A DNA stretch of 64,000 bases from Pseudomonas lalucatii (GCF_018398425.1 NZ_JADPMV010000001.1:2418001-2482000); one strand, 5' to 3'; positions 12,227 to 22,059 are shown, numbered from the stretch's first letter. Made by a program: numbers and translations. Notes: generated by a model not told the origin, from the sequence alone.

Positions 12227-12537
12227 CCCAGTCGAATACCGTCACCGTCCATATCCTGGACAAAGAATATTGCATCGCCTGTCCGCCGGACGAACGCGCC
12301 AACCTGGAGAGCGCCGCCCGCTACCTGGACGGCAAGATGCGCGAGATCCGCTCGAGCGGCAAGGTCATCGGCGCCGACCGCGTGGCGGTGATGGCCGCCC
12401 TGAACATTTCCCACGAGTTGCTGCACAAGGAGCAGCACCTGGAACGGCACACCAGCAGTACCCGCGACCAGGTGCGTAGCCTGCTCGAGCGGGTCGATGG
12501 CGCCCTGAACAACGAAGTCGATGGCCACAATGGCTGA
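12223..12537 (+). CDS. zapA: cell division protein ZapA
   Basis: FtsZ-binding protein that bundles FtsZ filaments at midcell. It is 104 residues. The N-terminal globular head (VTVHILDKEYCIACPPDERANLESAARYLDGKMREIR) and the C-terminal coiled coil after residue 65 match ZapA. Its ATG overlaps the upstream stop by 4 nt. The -35 element of the 6S RNA promoter falls inside the zapA stop region, so the two transcripts are tightly packed. Confidence 0.95.
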   Translation: MTQSNTVTVHILDKEYCIACPPDERANLESAARYLDGKMREIRSSGKVIGADRVAVMAALNISHELLHKEQHLERHTSSTRDQVRSLLERVDGALNNEVDGHNG

Positions 12538-12561
12538 CGCCAGCGTCGATTCGGGTATACT
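12534..12561 (+). promoter_or_regulatory. promoter of 6S RNA
   Basis: CTGACG, overlapping the zapA stop codon, and TATACT (12556-12561) are separated by 16 nt. The predicted start near 12568 coincides with the 5' end of the 6S RNA. Confidence 0.65.
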
Positions 12562-12567
12562 GGCCGC

Positions 12568-12750
12568 CACTCCCTGGGGTGTGCGCCAGTTGGTGATGTC
12601 CCTGAGCCGATACGCACAAACCCGGGGGTTGCATGTTGAGGCAGGTGTGCATGTCCGCCTGACGGAAAGCCTTAACGCCTCCTGCAACCTCCACCTTGAA
12701 CTCTCGGGTTCAAGGGCTAAACCGACAGCGGCACGTCGGGGAGTCACCCC
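12568..12750 (+). ncRNA. ssrS: 6S RNA
   Basis: About 183 nt. The 5' (CTCCCTGGGG) and 3' (GTCGGGGAGTCACCC) ends pair to close the molecule, and the two long arms flank a central bubble. Conserved blocks seen in E. coli 6S are present: TCCCTGAGCCGATA, GAAAGCCTTAA and CACCTTGAACTCTCGGGTTCAAGGG. The RNA mimics an open promoter and holds sigma70-RNA polymerase in stationary phase. It lies between zapA and fau, the usual gammaproteobacterial place; read-through into fau (ATG at 12795) is likely. Ends are approximate. Confidence 0.93.
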
Positions 12751-12794
12751 TTCCTACCTGCTGCCCGCTCCCGGCAACCGGTACCTCGCCTGAT

Positions 12795-13391
12795 ATGCTC
12801 GAAGCCAACGACCTGACCCGCGCGCAGCTGCGCCGCCTGCTGCGCAAGACCCGCGGCGCCCTCGACGCACCGGCCCAGCGCCGCGCCGCCCGCGACCTCT
12901 ATCGCCAGCTGAGTCACCATCCGCGCTTTCGGCGCGCCCGCCACATCGCCCTGTACCTGCCCAACGACGGCGAGATCGACCCCCGGCCGCTGCTGCGCGC
13001 CGCCCAGCGCCGCGGCAAGGCCACCTACCTGCCGGTGCTCAACCACTGGCCGCGCAGCAAGATGGTGTTCCAGCGGGTGCGCGCCCACGAGAAGATGACG
13101 CCGAATCGCTTCCGCATCCCCGAGCCCACGCGCAGCCGCGCGCAACAGCGCAAGATCTGGGCGCTGGACCTGATCCTGCTGCCGCTGGTCGGCTTCGACC
13201 GCTTCGGCGGCCGCCTGGGCATGGGCGGCGGCTTCTACGATCGCAGCCTGGGCTATCGCGACATGCGCAAAAATTGGCACAAGCCGACCCTCCTGGGCCT
13301 GGCCCACGAGTGCCAGCAGGTGGATCGGCTGAGCATGGCCAGCTGGGACGTGCCGCTCGAGGCGACGGTGACGGACAAGGGCTGGTACTGA
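12795..13391 (+). CDS. fau: 5-formyltetrahydrofolate cyclo-ligase
   Basis: ATP-dependent conversion of 5-formyl-THF to 5,10-methenyl-THF (YgfA family), 198 residues. The N-terminal RRLLRKTRGAL segment, the IALYLPNDGEID motif and the C-terminal GFDRFGGRLGMGGGFYDRSL signature are all present. The ATG at 12795 is used because the open frame upstream of it is 6S RNA. It lies 44 nt downstream of ssrS, matching the ssrS-ygfA arrangement of E. coli. It ends at a strong hairpin. Confidence 0.95.
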   Translation: MLEANDLTRAQLRRLLRKTRGALDAPAQRRAARDLYRQLSHHPRFRRARHIALYLPNDGEIDPRPLLRAAQRRGKATYLPVLNHWPRSKMVFQRVRAHEKMTPNRFRIPEPTRSRAQQRKIWALDLILLPLVGFDRFGGRLGMGGGFYDRSLGYRDMRKNWHKPTLLGLAHECQQVDRLSMASWDVPLEATVTDKGWY

Positions 13392-13393
13392 GG

Positions 13394-13420
13394 CCGCCAC
13401 CGCCCTAGCGGCGGTGGCGG
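13394..13420. terminator. strong hairpin between fau and a convergent small gene
   Basis: CCGCCACCGCC (13394-13404) and GGCGGTGGCGG (13410-13420) form an 11-bp perfect stem with a 5-nt loop, starting 2 nt after the fau stop. There is no T-tract, so it may act as a 3'-end stabiliser or need Rho. Confidence 0.5.
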
Positions 13421-13439
13421 AGCACCTGGCCCCGAGGCC

Positions 13440-13571
13440 TCAGGGCTGCTGGCTAAGGACGGCGGGCGCCTGGTTCTGGCGGTCCCACAGGCTCTGGGTG
13501 TAACCCGTGGTAACCATGCCCAGGCTGAACAGTATGACCAATACCCACAATAGATCTGGTTTGCGTTTCAT
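13440..13571 (-). CDS. small single-pass membrane protein, function unknown
   Basis: A 43-residue ORF: MKRKPDLLWVLVILFSLG, then MVTTGYTQSLWDRQNQ and a short polar tail. The positive N-terminus followed by one hydrophobic segment (residues 7-22) predicts a membrane helix or an uncleaved signal anchor. A very strong ribosome binding site, GGGGGAGG, lies 6 nt before the ATG, which is the best evidence that it is translated. It is convergent with fau and divergent from the EVE gene. I do not know a function; I believe similar short ORFs occur at this place in other pseudomonads but could not check. Confidence 0.75.
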   Translation of the reverse strand: MKRKPDLLWVLVILFSLGMVTTGYTQSLWDRQNQAPAVLSQQP

Positions 13572-13708
13572 CGAATGCCTCCCCCTTCAAGGCACACTGC
13601 GCACGGTGGACCGGCGGCGTTTTTCTTATCGGCCGAATATGCTGCCTGGCGCGAGGGCCGGCATTGTCGGCCAACCTCGGGCGCCTCGCAAGATCAGGCG
13701 CCAAACGG

Positions 13709-13736
13709 TTGTCGGCTGCACATACGACCATAGGCT
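13709..13736 (+). promoter_or_regulatory. possible promoter of the EVE-domain gene
   Basis: TTGTCG and TAGGCT separated by 16 nt, ending 33 nt before the ATG at 13770. The -10 match is only partial, so this is tentative. Confidence 0.35.
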
Positions 13737-13769
13737 CGCTAAATGGACCGAACAAACGGAGCAAAGTTC

Positions 13770-14219
13770 ATGCCTTACTGGCTGATGAAATCGGAACCGG
13801 ACGAACTCTCCATCCACGACCTGCAGCGCCTCGGCGAAACCCGCTGGGACGGGGTGCGCAACTACCAGGCGCGCAACTTCCTGCGCAGCATGCAGGCCGG
13901 TGACGCGTTCTTCTTCTATCACTCCAGCTGCCCGGAGCCCGGCATCGCCGGCATCGCCCGCATCAGCCGTCCGGCCTATGCCGACCCGAGCGCGCTCGAC
14001 CCGCTCAGCCACTACTTCGACGCCAAGGCCAGCGTCGACAAGAACCCCTGGAGCGCGGTCGACGTACGCTTCGTCGAGGCCTTCGCCCGGGTCATCCCGC
14101 TGGCCGAACTGAAGCTACAGAGCGCCCTGCTCGAGCTGCCCCTGGTCCAGCGCGGCAACCGCCTGTCGGTAATGCCGGTGAACAGCGCGCAATGGACGGC
14201 CATCCTCGCCCTGCGCTAG
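13770..14219 (+). CDS. EVE domain-containing protein (DUF55)
   Basis: A 149-residue PUA-like EVE domain protein, homologous to human thymocyte nuclear protein 1. Family hallmarks are MPYWLMKSEPDELSI at the start, WDGVRNYQARNFLR near residue 30 and GDAFFFYHS near residue 48. EVE domains bind modified bases in DNA or RNA; the substrate here is not known. The ATG at 13770 (GGAG 8-9 nt upstream) is preferred to an in-frame ATG at 13743 because the family begins with M-x-YWLMKSEP. It is convergent with the next gene at an 11-nt gap. Confidence 0.92.
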   Translation: MPYWLMKSEPDELSIHDLQRLGETRWDGVRNYQARNFLRSMQAGDAFFFYHSSCPEPGIAGIARISRPAYADPSALDPLSHYFDAKASVDKNPWSAVDVRFVEAFARVIPLAELKLQSALLELPLVQRGNRLSVMPVNSAQWTAILALR

Positions 14220-14230
14220 GGCCGTGCCGC

Positions 14231-14638
14231 TCAGCGCTGCAGGATCAGGTTGTTGAACAGCAGGTCCTCGACCACCGGCTGGCCCTCCTCCTGGGTCAGT
14301 GCCTGCTGCACCTGCTGCAATGCCTCCTGGCGCAGGGCCTCCTTGGCATCCGGCGCGCTCAGGCCCTCCTCGGTCTGCTGGGCGAACAGCATCACCAGCT
14401 GATTGCGGATCAGCGGCTCGTGATGCTTGACCTTGGCCTGGGCCTCCGGCCCGCTGACCCGCAGGGCCACATCGGCCTTGTAGAACTTCAGCTTCGGCCC
14501 GCTGCCGAAGTTGCCGACCAGGGCCGGGAACAGGCTGTGGTAGATCACCTGCGGCGCGGCGGCTTTCTCCTCCTCTTCTTCGGCCAGGGCCGACAGCGGT
14601 AGCGACAGGGCGAGCAGTGCAGCGATTAGGACTTTCAC
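14231..14638 (-). CDS. FliL-like flagellar basal body-associated protein
   Basis: A 135-residue protein with a hydrophobic N-terminal signal or anchor (VKVLIAALLALSLPLSALA) followed by an EEEEE stretch and a FliL-type core: FPALVGNFG, KFYKADVALRV, HHEPLIRNQLVMLFAQQ. The start is taken as GTG at 14638 with GGAG 9 nt upstream, because codons further upstream look non-coding. It is an orphan FliL-like protein outside any flagellar operon; whether it acts on the flagellar stator is unknown. Confidence 0.82.
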   Translation of the reverse strand: MKVLIAALLALSLPLSALAEEEEEKAAAPQVIYHSLFPALVGNFGSGPKLKFYKADVALRVSGPEAQAKVKHHEPLIRNQLVMLFAQQTEEGLSAPDAKEALRQEALQQVQQALTQEEGQPVVEDLLFNNLILQR

Positions 14639-14736
14639 GAACGAGATCTCCACGAGGTTGCCGCCTAGCATAGCCATTGCCGGCTCGACACCCAAGCCCG
14701 GCGCTTATGCCCCGCCATCAGGGCCGGCCATGCTCG

Positions 14737-14764
14737 TTGACCGCCGCCGTCGACTTCCTACACT
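14737..14764 (+). promoter_or_regulatory. sigma70 promoter of the quinone oxidoreductase gene
   Basis: TTGACC and TACACT separated by 16 nt, 30 nt before the ATG at 14795, which has GAGGA as ribosome binding site. Confidence 0.6.
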
Positions 14765-14794
14765 GCGGGCCATACCCCCAGAGGACGAGCCCCG

Positions 14795-15772
14795 ATGAAA
14801 GCCGTGCTGTGCAAAGCCTTCGGCCCTGCCGAAACCCTGGTCCTGGAAGAAGTCGCCAGCCCCGAGGCGAAGAAGAACGAGGTGCTCCTCGAAGTGCATG
14901 CCGCCGGGGTCAACTTCCCCGACACCCTGATCATCGAGGGCAAGTACCAGTTCAAGCCGCCCTTCCCCTTCGCCCCGGGCGGCGAGGCGGCCGGCGTGGT
15001 CCGCGCGGTCGGCGAGAAGGTCGGCCACCTCAAGGTCGGCGACCGGGTCATGGCCCTGACCGGCTGGGGCAGCTTCGCCGAAGAGGTCGCGGTGCCGGGC
15101 TACAACGTCATGGCCATCCCGCCGAGCATGGACTTCACCAGCGCCGCGGCGTTCGGCATGACCTACGGCACCTCGATGCACGCGCTCAGGCAGCGGGCCG
15201 ACCTGCAGCCCGGCGAGACCCTGCTGGTGCTCGGCGCCTCGGGCGGCGTCGGCCTGGCCGCGGTGGAGATCGGCAAGGCCATGGGCGCCAGGGTGATCGC
15301 CGCGGCCAGCAGCGCGGAGAAGCTTGAGGTGGCCCGCGCCGCCGGCGCCGACGAGCTGATCGACTACAGCCAGCAGAGCCTGAAGGACGAGGTCAAGCGC
15401 CTGACCGGCGGCCAGGGCGCCGATGTCATCTACGACCCGGTGGGCGGCGACCAGTTCGACGCCGCCATCCGCAGCATCGCCTGGAACGGCCGCCTGCTGG
15501 TGGTGGGTTTCGCCAGCGGGCGCATCCCCGAACTGCCGGTCAACCTCGCCCTGCTCAAGGGCGCCGCGGTGGTCGGGGTGTTCTGGGGCGCCTTCGCCCA
15601 GCGCCAGCCCCAGGACAACGCCGCCAACTTCCAGCAGCTGTTCGCCTGGCATGCCGCCGGCAAGCTCAAGCCGCTGGTGTCGCAGACCTTTCCACTGGAG
15701 CTGGCCGGTCAGGCGATCGACTGCCTCGGCCAGCGCAAGGCCGTCGGCAAGCTGGTGGTCCGGGTCAGATAG
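14795..15772 (+). CDS. NADPH:quinone oxidoreductase family protein
   Basis: Zinc-independent medium-chain dehydrogenase/reductase of the quinone oxidoreductase (QOR) group, 325 residues. The GroES-like N-terminal domain carries HAAGVNFPDTLIIEGKYQ and PFAPGGEAAGVV; the Rossmann domain carries the nucleotide-binding VLGASGGVGLAAVEIGKA near residue 150. No cysteine cluster for structural zinc is seen, consistent with QOR rather than alcohol dehydrogenase. The physiological substrate cannot be read from sequence. It is monocistronic, with its own promoter and a perfect hairpin downstream. Confidence 0.9.
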   Translation: MKAVLCKAFGPAETLVLEEVASPEAKKNEVLLEVHAAGVNFPDTLIIEGKYQFKPPFPFAPGGEAAGVVRAVGEKVGHLKVGDRVMALTGWGSFAEEVAVPGYNVMAIPPSMDFTSAAAFGMTYGTSMHALRQRADLQPGETLLVLGASGGVGLAAVEIGKAMGARVIAAASSAEKLEVARAAGADELIDYSQQSLKDEVKRLTGGQGADVIYDPVGGDQFDAAIRSIAWNGRLLVVGFASGRIPELPVNLALLKGAAVVGVFWGAFAQRQPQDNAANFQQLFAWHAAGKLKPLVSQTFPLELAGQAIDCLGQRKAVGKLVVRVR

Positions 15773-15782
15773 ACCGGGCCAA

Positions 15783-15814
15783 CGAACAAGGCCGCCAACC
15801 GGCGGCCTTGTTCG
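15783..15814. terminator. bidirectional terminator hairpin
   Basis: CGAACAAGGCCGCC and GGCGGCCTTGTTCG form a perfect 14-bp stem with loop AACC, between two convergent genes. The T content of the 3' arm is modest on both strands, but the stem is very stable. Confidence 0.8.
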
Positions 15815-15824
15815 TCGACGGCGT

Positions 15825-16793
15825 TCAGCCTCTGGGCGCGTAGGCGAACACGTCGGCGCGCATCTGGTGCGCATCCATGCCCGCCTCGACCAGCGCATCC
15901 AGGGTCGCGTAGACCATCGCCGGCGAGCCGCTGGCATAGACATGCAGCGGCTTGAGGTCGGCGAAGTCCTCGCGCACCGCCTCGTGCAGCAGGCCGCAGC
16001 GCCCGGACCAGGCGCACTGGTCGCTGACCACCTGATGCAGGAACAGGTTGTCCAGCTGCTGCCAGTCGCCCCAGCACGGTAGCTGATAGAAGTCCTCGGG
16101 CCGTCGCGCGCCCCAGTACAGGTGCACCGGATGCTTGAAGCCGGCGGCGCGGCAGTGCTCGATCAGGCTGTGCATCTGCGCCATGCCGGTGCCGGCGGCG
16201 ATCAGCACCAACGGCCCAGCCGGCAGCTCGGCCAGATGGGTGTCGCCGAACGGCAGCTGCACCCGGGCGAAACCCTGGCGACGCAGGAAGGCCAGCAGGC
16301 CGCGGGTCGCCTCGTCGCGGGCGAGGATGTGCAGCTCCAGCTCGCGGCCGCAGTGCGGCGCCGAGGCCAGGGAGAAGGCGGCGTACTCGCCGTCCTCGCG
16401 CTGCAGCAGCAGGTACTGGCCGGCATGGTAGCGCGGGCTCTTGCCGGCCGGCGTGCGCAGCTGCACGCGGAACACGTCGCCGCCGACCTCGACACAATCG
16501 ACCAGCTGGCAGCTCAGTTCGCGCACCGCCAGTTCGCCGGGGGCCATCACCCCGTCCCAGTGCAGCACGCAGTCGCCCAGCGGCTCGGCCAGGCAGGTGA
16601 GCAGCTCGCCATGGTCCAGCTCGGCATCGCCCTGGCGCACCCGCCCCTCGACCAGCAGCGCCGCGCAGACATGGCAGTTGCCGTTGCGGCAGCTCTGCGG
16701 GCAGTCGTAGCCCAGGCGCCGGGCGGCGTCGAGGATGCGCTCGCCGGGCCGAGCCTCGAGTACCGCGCCTGAAGGTTGCAGAGTGACACGCAT
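15825..16793 (-). CDS. 2Fe-2S ferredoxin-linked NAD(P)H/flavin oxidoreductase
   Basis: A 322-residue iron-sulfur flavoprotein reductase. Residues 1-90 form a plant-type 2Fe-2S ferredoxin domain with CPQSCRNGNCHVC (CX4CX2C) and a fourth cysteine in LLTCLAEP. It is followed by a ferredoxin-NADP reductase fold with the NAD(P)-binding GTGMAQMHSLIEHC and the C-terminal YASGSPAMVY. It is often labelled CDP-6-deoxy-glucoseen reductase-like. Its ATG shares one base with the ubiD stop (TGATG), so it is translationally coupled to ubiD; E. coli pairs ubiD with the flavin reductase fre in the same way. Confidence 0.88.
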   Translation of the reverse strand: MRVTLQPSGAVLEARPGERILDAARRLGYDCPQSCRNGNCHVCAALLVEGRVRQGDAELDHGELLTCLAEPLGDCVLHWDGVMAPGELAVRELSCQLVDCVEVGGDVFRVQLRTPAGKSPRYHAGQYLLLQREDGEYAAFSLASAPHCGRELELHILARDEATRGLLAFLRRQGFARVQLPFGDTHLAELPAGPLVLIAAGTGMAQMHSLIEHCRAAGFKHPVHLYWGARRPEDFYQLPCWGDWQQLDNLFLHQVVSDQCAWSGRCGLLHEAVREDFADLKPLHVYASGSPAMVYATLDALVEAGMDAHQMRADVFAYAPRG

Positions 16794-18259
16794 CAATCGA
16801 TTCCCAACTCGGTCCATAGTTCGTCGACCCGCCGCTTGACCGCCTCGTCCTGGACGATGACCCGGCCCCACTCGCGGGTGGTTTCCCCCGGCCACTTGTG
16901 CGTGGCGTCCAGGCCCATCTTCGAGCCCAGCCCGGACACCGGCGAGGCGAAGTCCAGGTAGTCGATCGGCGTGTTGTCGATCAGCACGGTGTCGCGCTTG
17001 GGGTCCATGCGCGTGGTGATGGCCCAGATCACGTCGTTCCAGTCCCGCGCATTGACGTCGTCGTCGGTGACGATAACGAACTTGGTGTACATGAACTGTC
17101 GCAAAAACGACCAGACGCCGAGCATCACCCGCTTGGCATGCCCCGGGTACTGCTTCTTCATGGTCACCACCGCCATGCGGTAGGAACAGCCCTCCGGCGG
17201 CAGGTAGAAGTCGGTGATCTCGGGGAACTGCTTCTGCAGGATAGGCACGAAGACTTCGTTGAGCGCCACGCCGAGGATCGCCGGCTCGTCCGGCGGCCGC
17301 CCGGTGTAGGTGCTGTGGTAGATGGGCTGCTGGCGGCGGGTGATGCGCTCGACGGTGAACACCGGGAAGCGGTCCACCTCGTTGTAGTAGCCGGTGTGGT
17401 CGCCGTAAGGCCCTTCATCGGCCATCTCGCCGGGATGGATCACCCCTTCGAGGACGATCTCGGCACTGGCCGGCACCTGCAGGTCGCTGCCGCGGCACTT
17501 GACCAGCTCGGTCTTGTGGCCGCGCAGCAGGCCGGCGAAGGCGTATTCGGAGAGGCTGTCGGGCACCGGGGTGACGGCGCCGAGGATGGTCGCCGGATCG
17601 GCGCCGAGGGCCACCGCCACAGGATAGGGGCGGCCCGGGTACTTCTCGCACCAGTCGCGAAAATCCAGGGCACCGCCGCGGTGGCTGAGCCAGCGCATGA
17701 TCAGCTTGTTGCGACCGATCACCTGCTGGCGGTAGATGCCGAGGTTCTGTCGCTCCTTGTTCGGCCCCCTGGTGACGGTCAGGCCCCAGGTGATCAGCGG
17801 CCCGACATCCCCCGGCCAGCAGGTCTGCACCGGCAGCCTGCCCAGGTCGACGTCCTCGCCTTCCTCGATCACCTCCTGGCACGGCGCGTCCTTGAGCACC
17901 TTGGGCGCCATGGCCAGGACCTTCTTGAAGATCGGCAGCTTGGACCAGGCATCCTTCAGGCCCTTCGGCGGCTCCGGCTCCTTGAGAAAAGCCAGCAGCT
18001 TGCCGATTTCGCGCAGCTCGCCGACCTCCTCCGCGCCCATGCCCAGGGCCACCCGCTTGGGCGTGCCGAACAGATTGCCGAGCACCGGCGTAGTAAAACC
18101 GGTGGGGTTCTCGAACAACAGCGCCGGGCCGCCGCGGCGCAGGGTGCGGTCGCAGATTTCGGTCATTTCCAGCACGGGGGAAATCGGCGTCTGGATGCGC
18201 TTGAGTTCGCCGCGCTGTTCCAGACCGCGGATAAAGTCGCGCAGGTCGCGATACTGCAT
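16793..18259 (-). CDS. ubiD: 4-hydroxy-3-polyprenylbenzoate decarboxylase
   Basis: Prenylated-FMN-dependent decarboxylase of ubiquinone synthesis, 488 residues, close to the E. coli size of 497. The N-terminus [20 protein letters not shown], the prFMN/metal region [25 protein letters not shown] and the active-site segment with [18 protein letters not shown] (E, D and Y near residues 280-290) are all present. It needs prFMN made by UbiX, which is not in the window. The downstream reductase is coupled by a 1-nt overlap. No terminator separates it from rho upstream other than the hairpin at 18349-18372. Confidence 0.96.
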   Translation of the reverse strand: MQYRDLRDFIRGLEQRGELKRIQTPISPVLEMTEICDRTLRRGGPALLFENPTGFTTPVLGNLFGTPKRVALGMGAEEVGELREIGKLLAFLKEPEPPKGLKDAWSKLPIFKKVLAMAPKVLKDAPCQEVIEEGEDVDLGRLPVQTCWPGDVGPLITWGLTVTRGPNKERQNLGIYRQQVIGRNKLIMRWLSHRGGALDFRDWCEKYPGRPYPVAVALGADPATILGAVTPVPDSLSEYAFAGLLRGHKTELVKCRGSDLQVPASAEIVLEGVIHPGEMADEGPYGDHTGYYNEVDRFPVFTVERITRRQQPIYHSTYTGRPPDEPAILGVALNEVFVPILQKQFPEITDFYLPPEGCSYRMAVVTMKKQYPGHAKRVMLGVWSFLRQFMYTKFVIVTDDDVNARDWNDVIWAITTRMDPKRDTVLIDNTPIDYLDFASPVSGLGSKMGLDATHKWPGETTREWGRVIVQDEAVKRRVDELWTELGID

Positions 18260-18348
18260 GCAGGAGCCTCGTCTCGGGCCAGCCAGTGGGGGCGCAAAGT
18301 TTAGCGCCGAACTGGGTTATTCAGAAGGATAGCGGGCGTGCAGATGCA

Positions 18349-18372
18349 CGAAAGCCGGGTTTCCCCGGCCTT
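18349..18372 (-). terminator. rho gene terminator
   Basis: Minus-strand GCCGGG and CCCGGC with loop GAAA (18354-18369), followed by TTTCGT. It lies 20 nt after the rho stop codon. Confidence 0.65.
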
Positions 18373-18389
18373 CGTCACAGCCCAGCGGC

Positions 18390-19649
<1,260 letters not shown>

Positions 19650-19853
19650 AGGAATGACGTAATCATTGAAGGAGGGAAGATAAGCTAGATAGCTTGGAAG
19701 GCCGCGCCGCTGAGAAGGCGACTGGATCGCCTGCTGGTGTAGCGAAAGATTCGAGTAGGAATGCGTCGGCGACGGCTATGCAGGGGGCTGCATAGGAAAT
19801 GCAGCGAGGCCGAATGTAACACCGGCCCGACGAAGGCGTCTAGCCTTCGGCCA
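19650..19853 (-). promoter_or_regulatory. rho leader region
   Basis: About 200 nt between the trxA terminator and the rho ATG contain no ORF I support. The stretch contains pyrimidine-rich tracts and a small palindrome, AAGCTA-TC-TAGCTT (19682-19695), about 35 nt before the ATG. Rho genes are commonly autoregulated through leader termination, so this is the likely site; the promoter itself could not be pinned down. Confidence 0.4.
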
Positions 19854-19854
19854 G

Positions 19855-19885
19855 AAAAAAGCCCCGCGAGTGACGGGGCTTTTTC
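19855..19885 (-). terminator. trxA terminator (also usable on the other strand)
   Basis: GCCCCG and CGGGGC (19861-19879) form a stem with A6 on one side and T5 on the other, so on the minus strand the hairpin is followed by a T-run. It is 14 nt after the trxA stop. Confidence 0.9.
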
Positions 19886-19898
19886 GTGTACGGCGACT

Positions 19899-20225
19899 CT
19901 AGATGTTGCTGTCGAGGAAGGCGGCCAGCTGCGACTTGGACAGGGCGCCGACCTTGGTCGCCTCGACGTTGCCGTTCTTGAACAGCATCAGGGTCGGGAT
20001 ACCGCGCACGCCGTACTTCGGCGGGGTGTCCTGGTTTTCGTCGATGTTCAGTTTGCAGACCTTCAGCTTGCCCTGGTAGGTCTGGGCGATCTCGTCGAGC
20101 ACCGGGGCAATCATCTTGCATGGGCCGCACCACTCCGCCCAGTAGTCGACCAGTACCGGACCTTCAGCCTGGATAACTTCTTGATCGAAGCTAGCGTCGC
20201 TGACGTTGGTGATGAATTCGCTCAT
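19899..20225 (-). CDS. trxA: thioredoxin 1
   Basis: Cytosolic dithiol-disulfide oxidoreductase, 108 residues. The active site WCGPCK occupies residues 32-37, and the cis-proline region GIPTLMLF is present. It is reduced by thioredoxin reductase and supplies ribonucleotide reductase and others. The start ATG at 20225 begins [10 protein letters not shown]; the upstream in-frame codons overlap the promoter (20263-20291). ACGGAGA lies upstream as ribosome binding site. It is monocistronic between its own promoter and terminator, divergent from ppx. Confidence 0.98.
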   Translation of the reverse strand: MSEFITNVSDASFDQEVIQAEGPVLVDYWAEWCGPCKMIAPVLDEIAQTYQGKLKVCKLNIDENQDTPPKYGVRGIPTLMLFKNGNVEATKVGALSKSQLAAFLDSNI

Positions 20226-20262
20226 GGAAAGTCTCCGTGTTCGGAAGCAAAAAGTGGCTGGC

Positions 20263-20291
20263 ATCATAGCCCGGCTTTGGCGGCGCAGGAA
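20263..20291 (-). promoter_or_regulatory. sigma70 promoter of trxA
   Basis: Minus-strand TTCCTG and TATGAT separated by 17 nt; the -10 lies about 38 nt before the trxA ATG. The rest of the 330-nt trxA-ppx gap (20226-20556) holds no supported ORF and presumably includes the ppx promoter, which I could not locate. Confidence 0.6.
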
Positions 20292-20556
20292 GGCGAGGGC
20301 CATCGATAGGCACTATTGAACCAATCTATGGGCCTGCGCCCCTTCCGGCGCACCACCAACACCCCGCCGCGAACCAGGGCCATGCCCCTCGCCACCGAAG
20401 AATATTGCGCCGCTCGCGGCAGACTGCAACCCCGGCGCCGCACAGGCTCGACTGGTGCGACGCGGCCTCCTGGCGGTGGCGGCAGGGTCACTATGCGTTG
20501 GCTCACCCGGCCTATCGTGGCAGGATGGCAGCGTTCCACACAGAGACCTATGCTCC

Positions 20557-22059
20557 ATGCCGCATACCCCTGCCGAGTCTTTCCCCTTGATTGCAGCTAT
20601 CGACCTGGGCTCCAACAGTTTCCACATGGTTCTGGCCAAGGCCGACCACGGCGAGATCCGCATCCTCGAGCGCCTCGGCGACAAGGTCCAGCTGGCTGCC
20701 GGCATCGACGAGCAGCGCCTGCTCAGCGAGGAGGCCATGGTCCGCGGCCTCGACTGCCTGCGCCGCTTCGCCCAGCTGACCGCCAGCCTGCCGGAAGGCG
20801 CGGTGCGCATCGTCGGCACCAATGCCCTGCGCGAGGCGCGCAACCGCGGCGAGTTCATCCGCCGCGCCGAGGAAGTCCTCGGCCACCCGGTGGAGGTCAT
20901 CTCCGGCCGCGAGGAGGCCCGCCTGATCTACCTCGGCGTGTCCCACAGCATCGCCGACACCCCGGGCAAGCGCCTGGTCGCCGACATCGGCGGCGGCAGC
21001 ACCGAATTCATCGTCGGCCAGCGCTTCGAACCGCTGCTGCGCGAGAGCCTGCAGATGGGCTGCGTGAGCTACACCCAGCGCTTCTTCCGCGACGGCAAGA
21101 TCACCCCGGCCCGCTATGCCCAGGCCTACACCGCCGCACGCCTGGAGCTGATGGGCATCGAGCAGGCCCTGCGCCGCCACAACTGGGAGGACGCGGTCGG
21201 CGCCTCCGGCACCATCAAGGCGGTATGCCTGGCCATCCAGGCCGCCGGCCTGGGCACGGGCGAGGTCAACCCCGAGGGGCTGGCCTGGCTCAAGCGCAAG
21301 CTGTTCAAGCTCGGCGAGGTGGACAAGCTCGCCCTGGACGGCATCAAGCCCGACCGCCGGGCGATCTTTCCCGCCGGCCTGGCGATTCTCGAGGCCGTGT
21401 TCGACGCCTGCGACATCCAGCGCATGAAACATTCCGAAGGGGCGCTGCGCGAAGGCGTGCTCTACGACCTGCTCGGCCGCCACCACCACGAGGACGTGCG
21501 CGAGCGCACCCTGAGCGCGCTGATGGAGCGCTACCACGTCGACCTGGAACAGGCCGCGCGGGTCGAGAGCAAGGCCCTGGAGGCACTGGAGCAGGTGCAG
21601 GACAGCTGGGGCCTGGGCGACGACTGGCACCGCGAACTGCTGGTCTGGGCCGCACGGGTCCACGAGATCGGCCTGGACATCGCCCACTACCAGTATCACA
21701 AGCACGGCGCCTACCTGGTCGAACACTCCGACCTGGCCGGCTTCTCGCGCCTCGACCAGCAGATGCTGGCGCTGCTGGTACGCGGCCACCGACGCAACAT
21801 CCCCAAGGACAGGCTCGCCGACTTCGGCGCCGAAGGCATCAAGCTGGTGCGCCTGTGCGCCCTGCTGCGCTTCGCCATCCTCTTCCACCACATCCGCGGC
21901 ACCCAGGAAATGCCCCGGGTGCGGTTGCGGGCGGCCGAGAGCCGCCTGGAGATTCACTTCCCCGAGGACTGGCTGGCGGCCAACCCGCTGACCCTGGCCG
22001 ACTTCACCCAGGAAGCGGAGTGGCTCAAGCGCGTCGGCATCGACCTCAGCGTGCGCTGA
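20557..22059 (+). CDS. ppx: exopolyphosphatase
   Basis: Processively hydrolyses inorganic polyphosphate (and pppGpp in the family). It is 500 residues; the P. aeruginosa enzyme is about 506. The sugar-kinase/Hsp70-like fold shows the phosphate-1 motif [13 protein letters not shown] near residue 13, the DIGGGSTEF phosphate-2 motif near residue 145 and a C-terminal HD-like domain ([29 protein letters not shown]). The start ATG at 20557 gives the usual short N-terminus. Its 3' end overlaps that of the convergent ppk1 by 14 bp, so the synthesising and degrading enzymes face each other. Confidence 0.97.
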   Translation: MPHTPAESFPLIAAIDLGSNSFHMVLAKADHGEIRILERLGDKVQLAAGIDEQRLLSEEAMVRGLDCLRRFAQLTASLPEGAVRIVGTNALREARNRGEFIRRAEEVLGHPVEVISGREEARLIYLGVSHSIADTPGKRLVADIGGGSTEFIVGQRFEPLLRESLQMGCVSYTQRFFRDGKITPARYAQAYTAARLELMGIEQALRRHNWEDAVGASGTIKAVCLAIQAAGLGTGEVNPEGLAWLKRKLFKLGEVDKLALDGIKPDRRAIFPAGLAILEAVFDACDIQRMKHSEGALREGVLYDLLGRHHHEDVRERTLSALMERYHVDLEQAARVESKALEALEQVQDSWGLGDDWHRELLVWAARVHEIGLDIAHYQYHKHGAYLVEHSDLAGFSRLDQQMLALLVRGHRRNIPKDRLADFGAEGIKLVRLCALLRFAILFHHIRGTQEMPRVRLRAAESRLEIHFPEDWLAANPLTLADFTQEAEWLKRVGIDLSVR

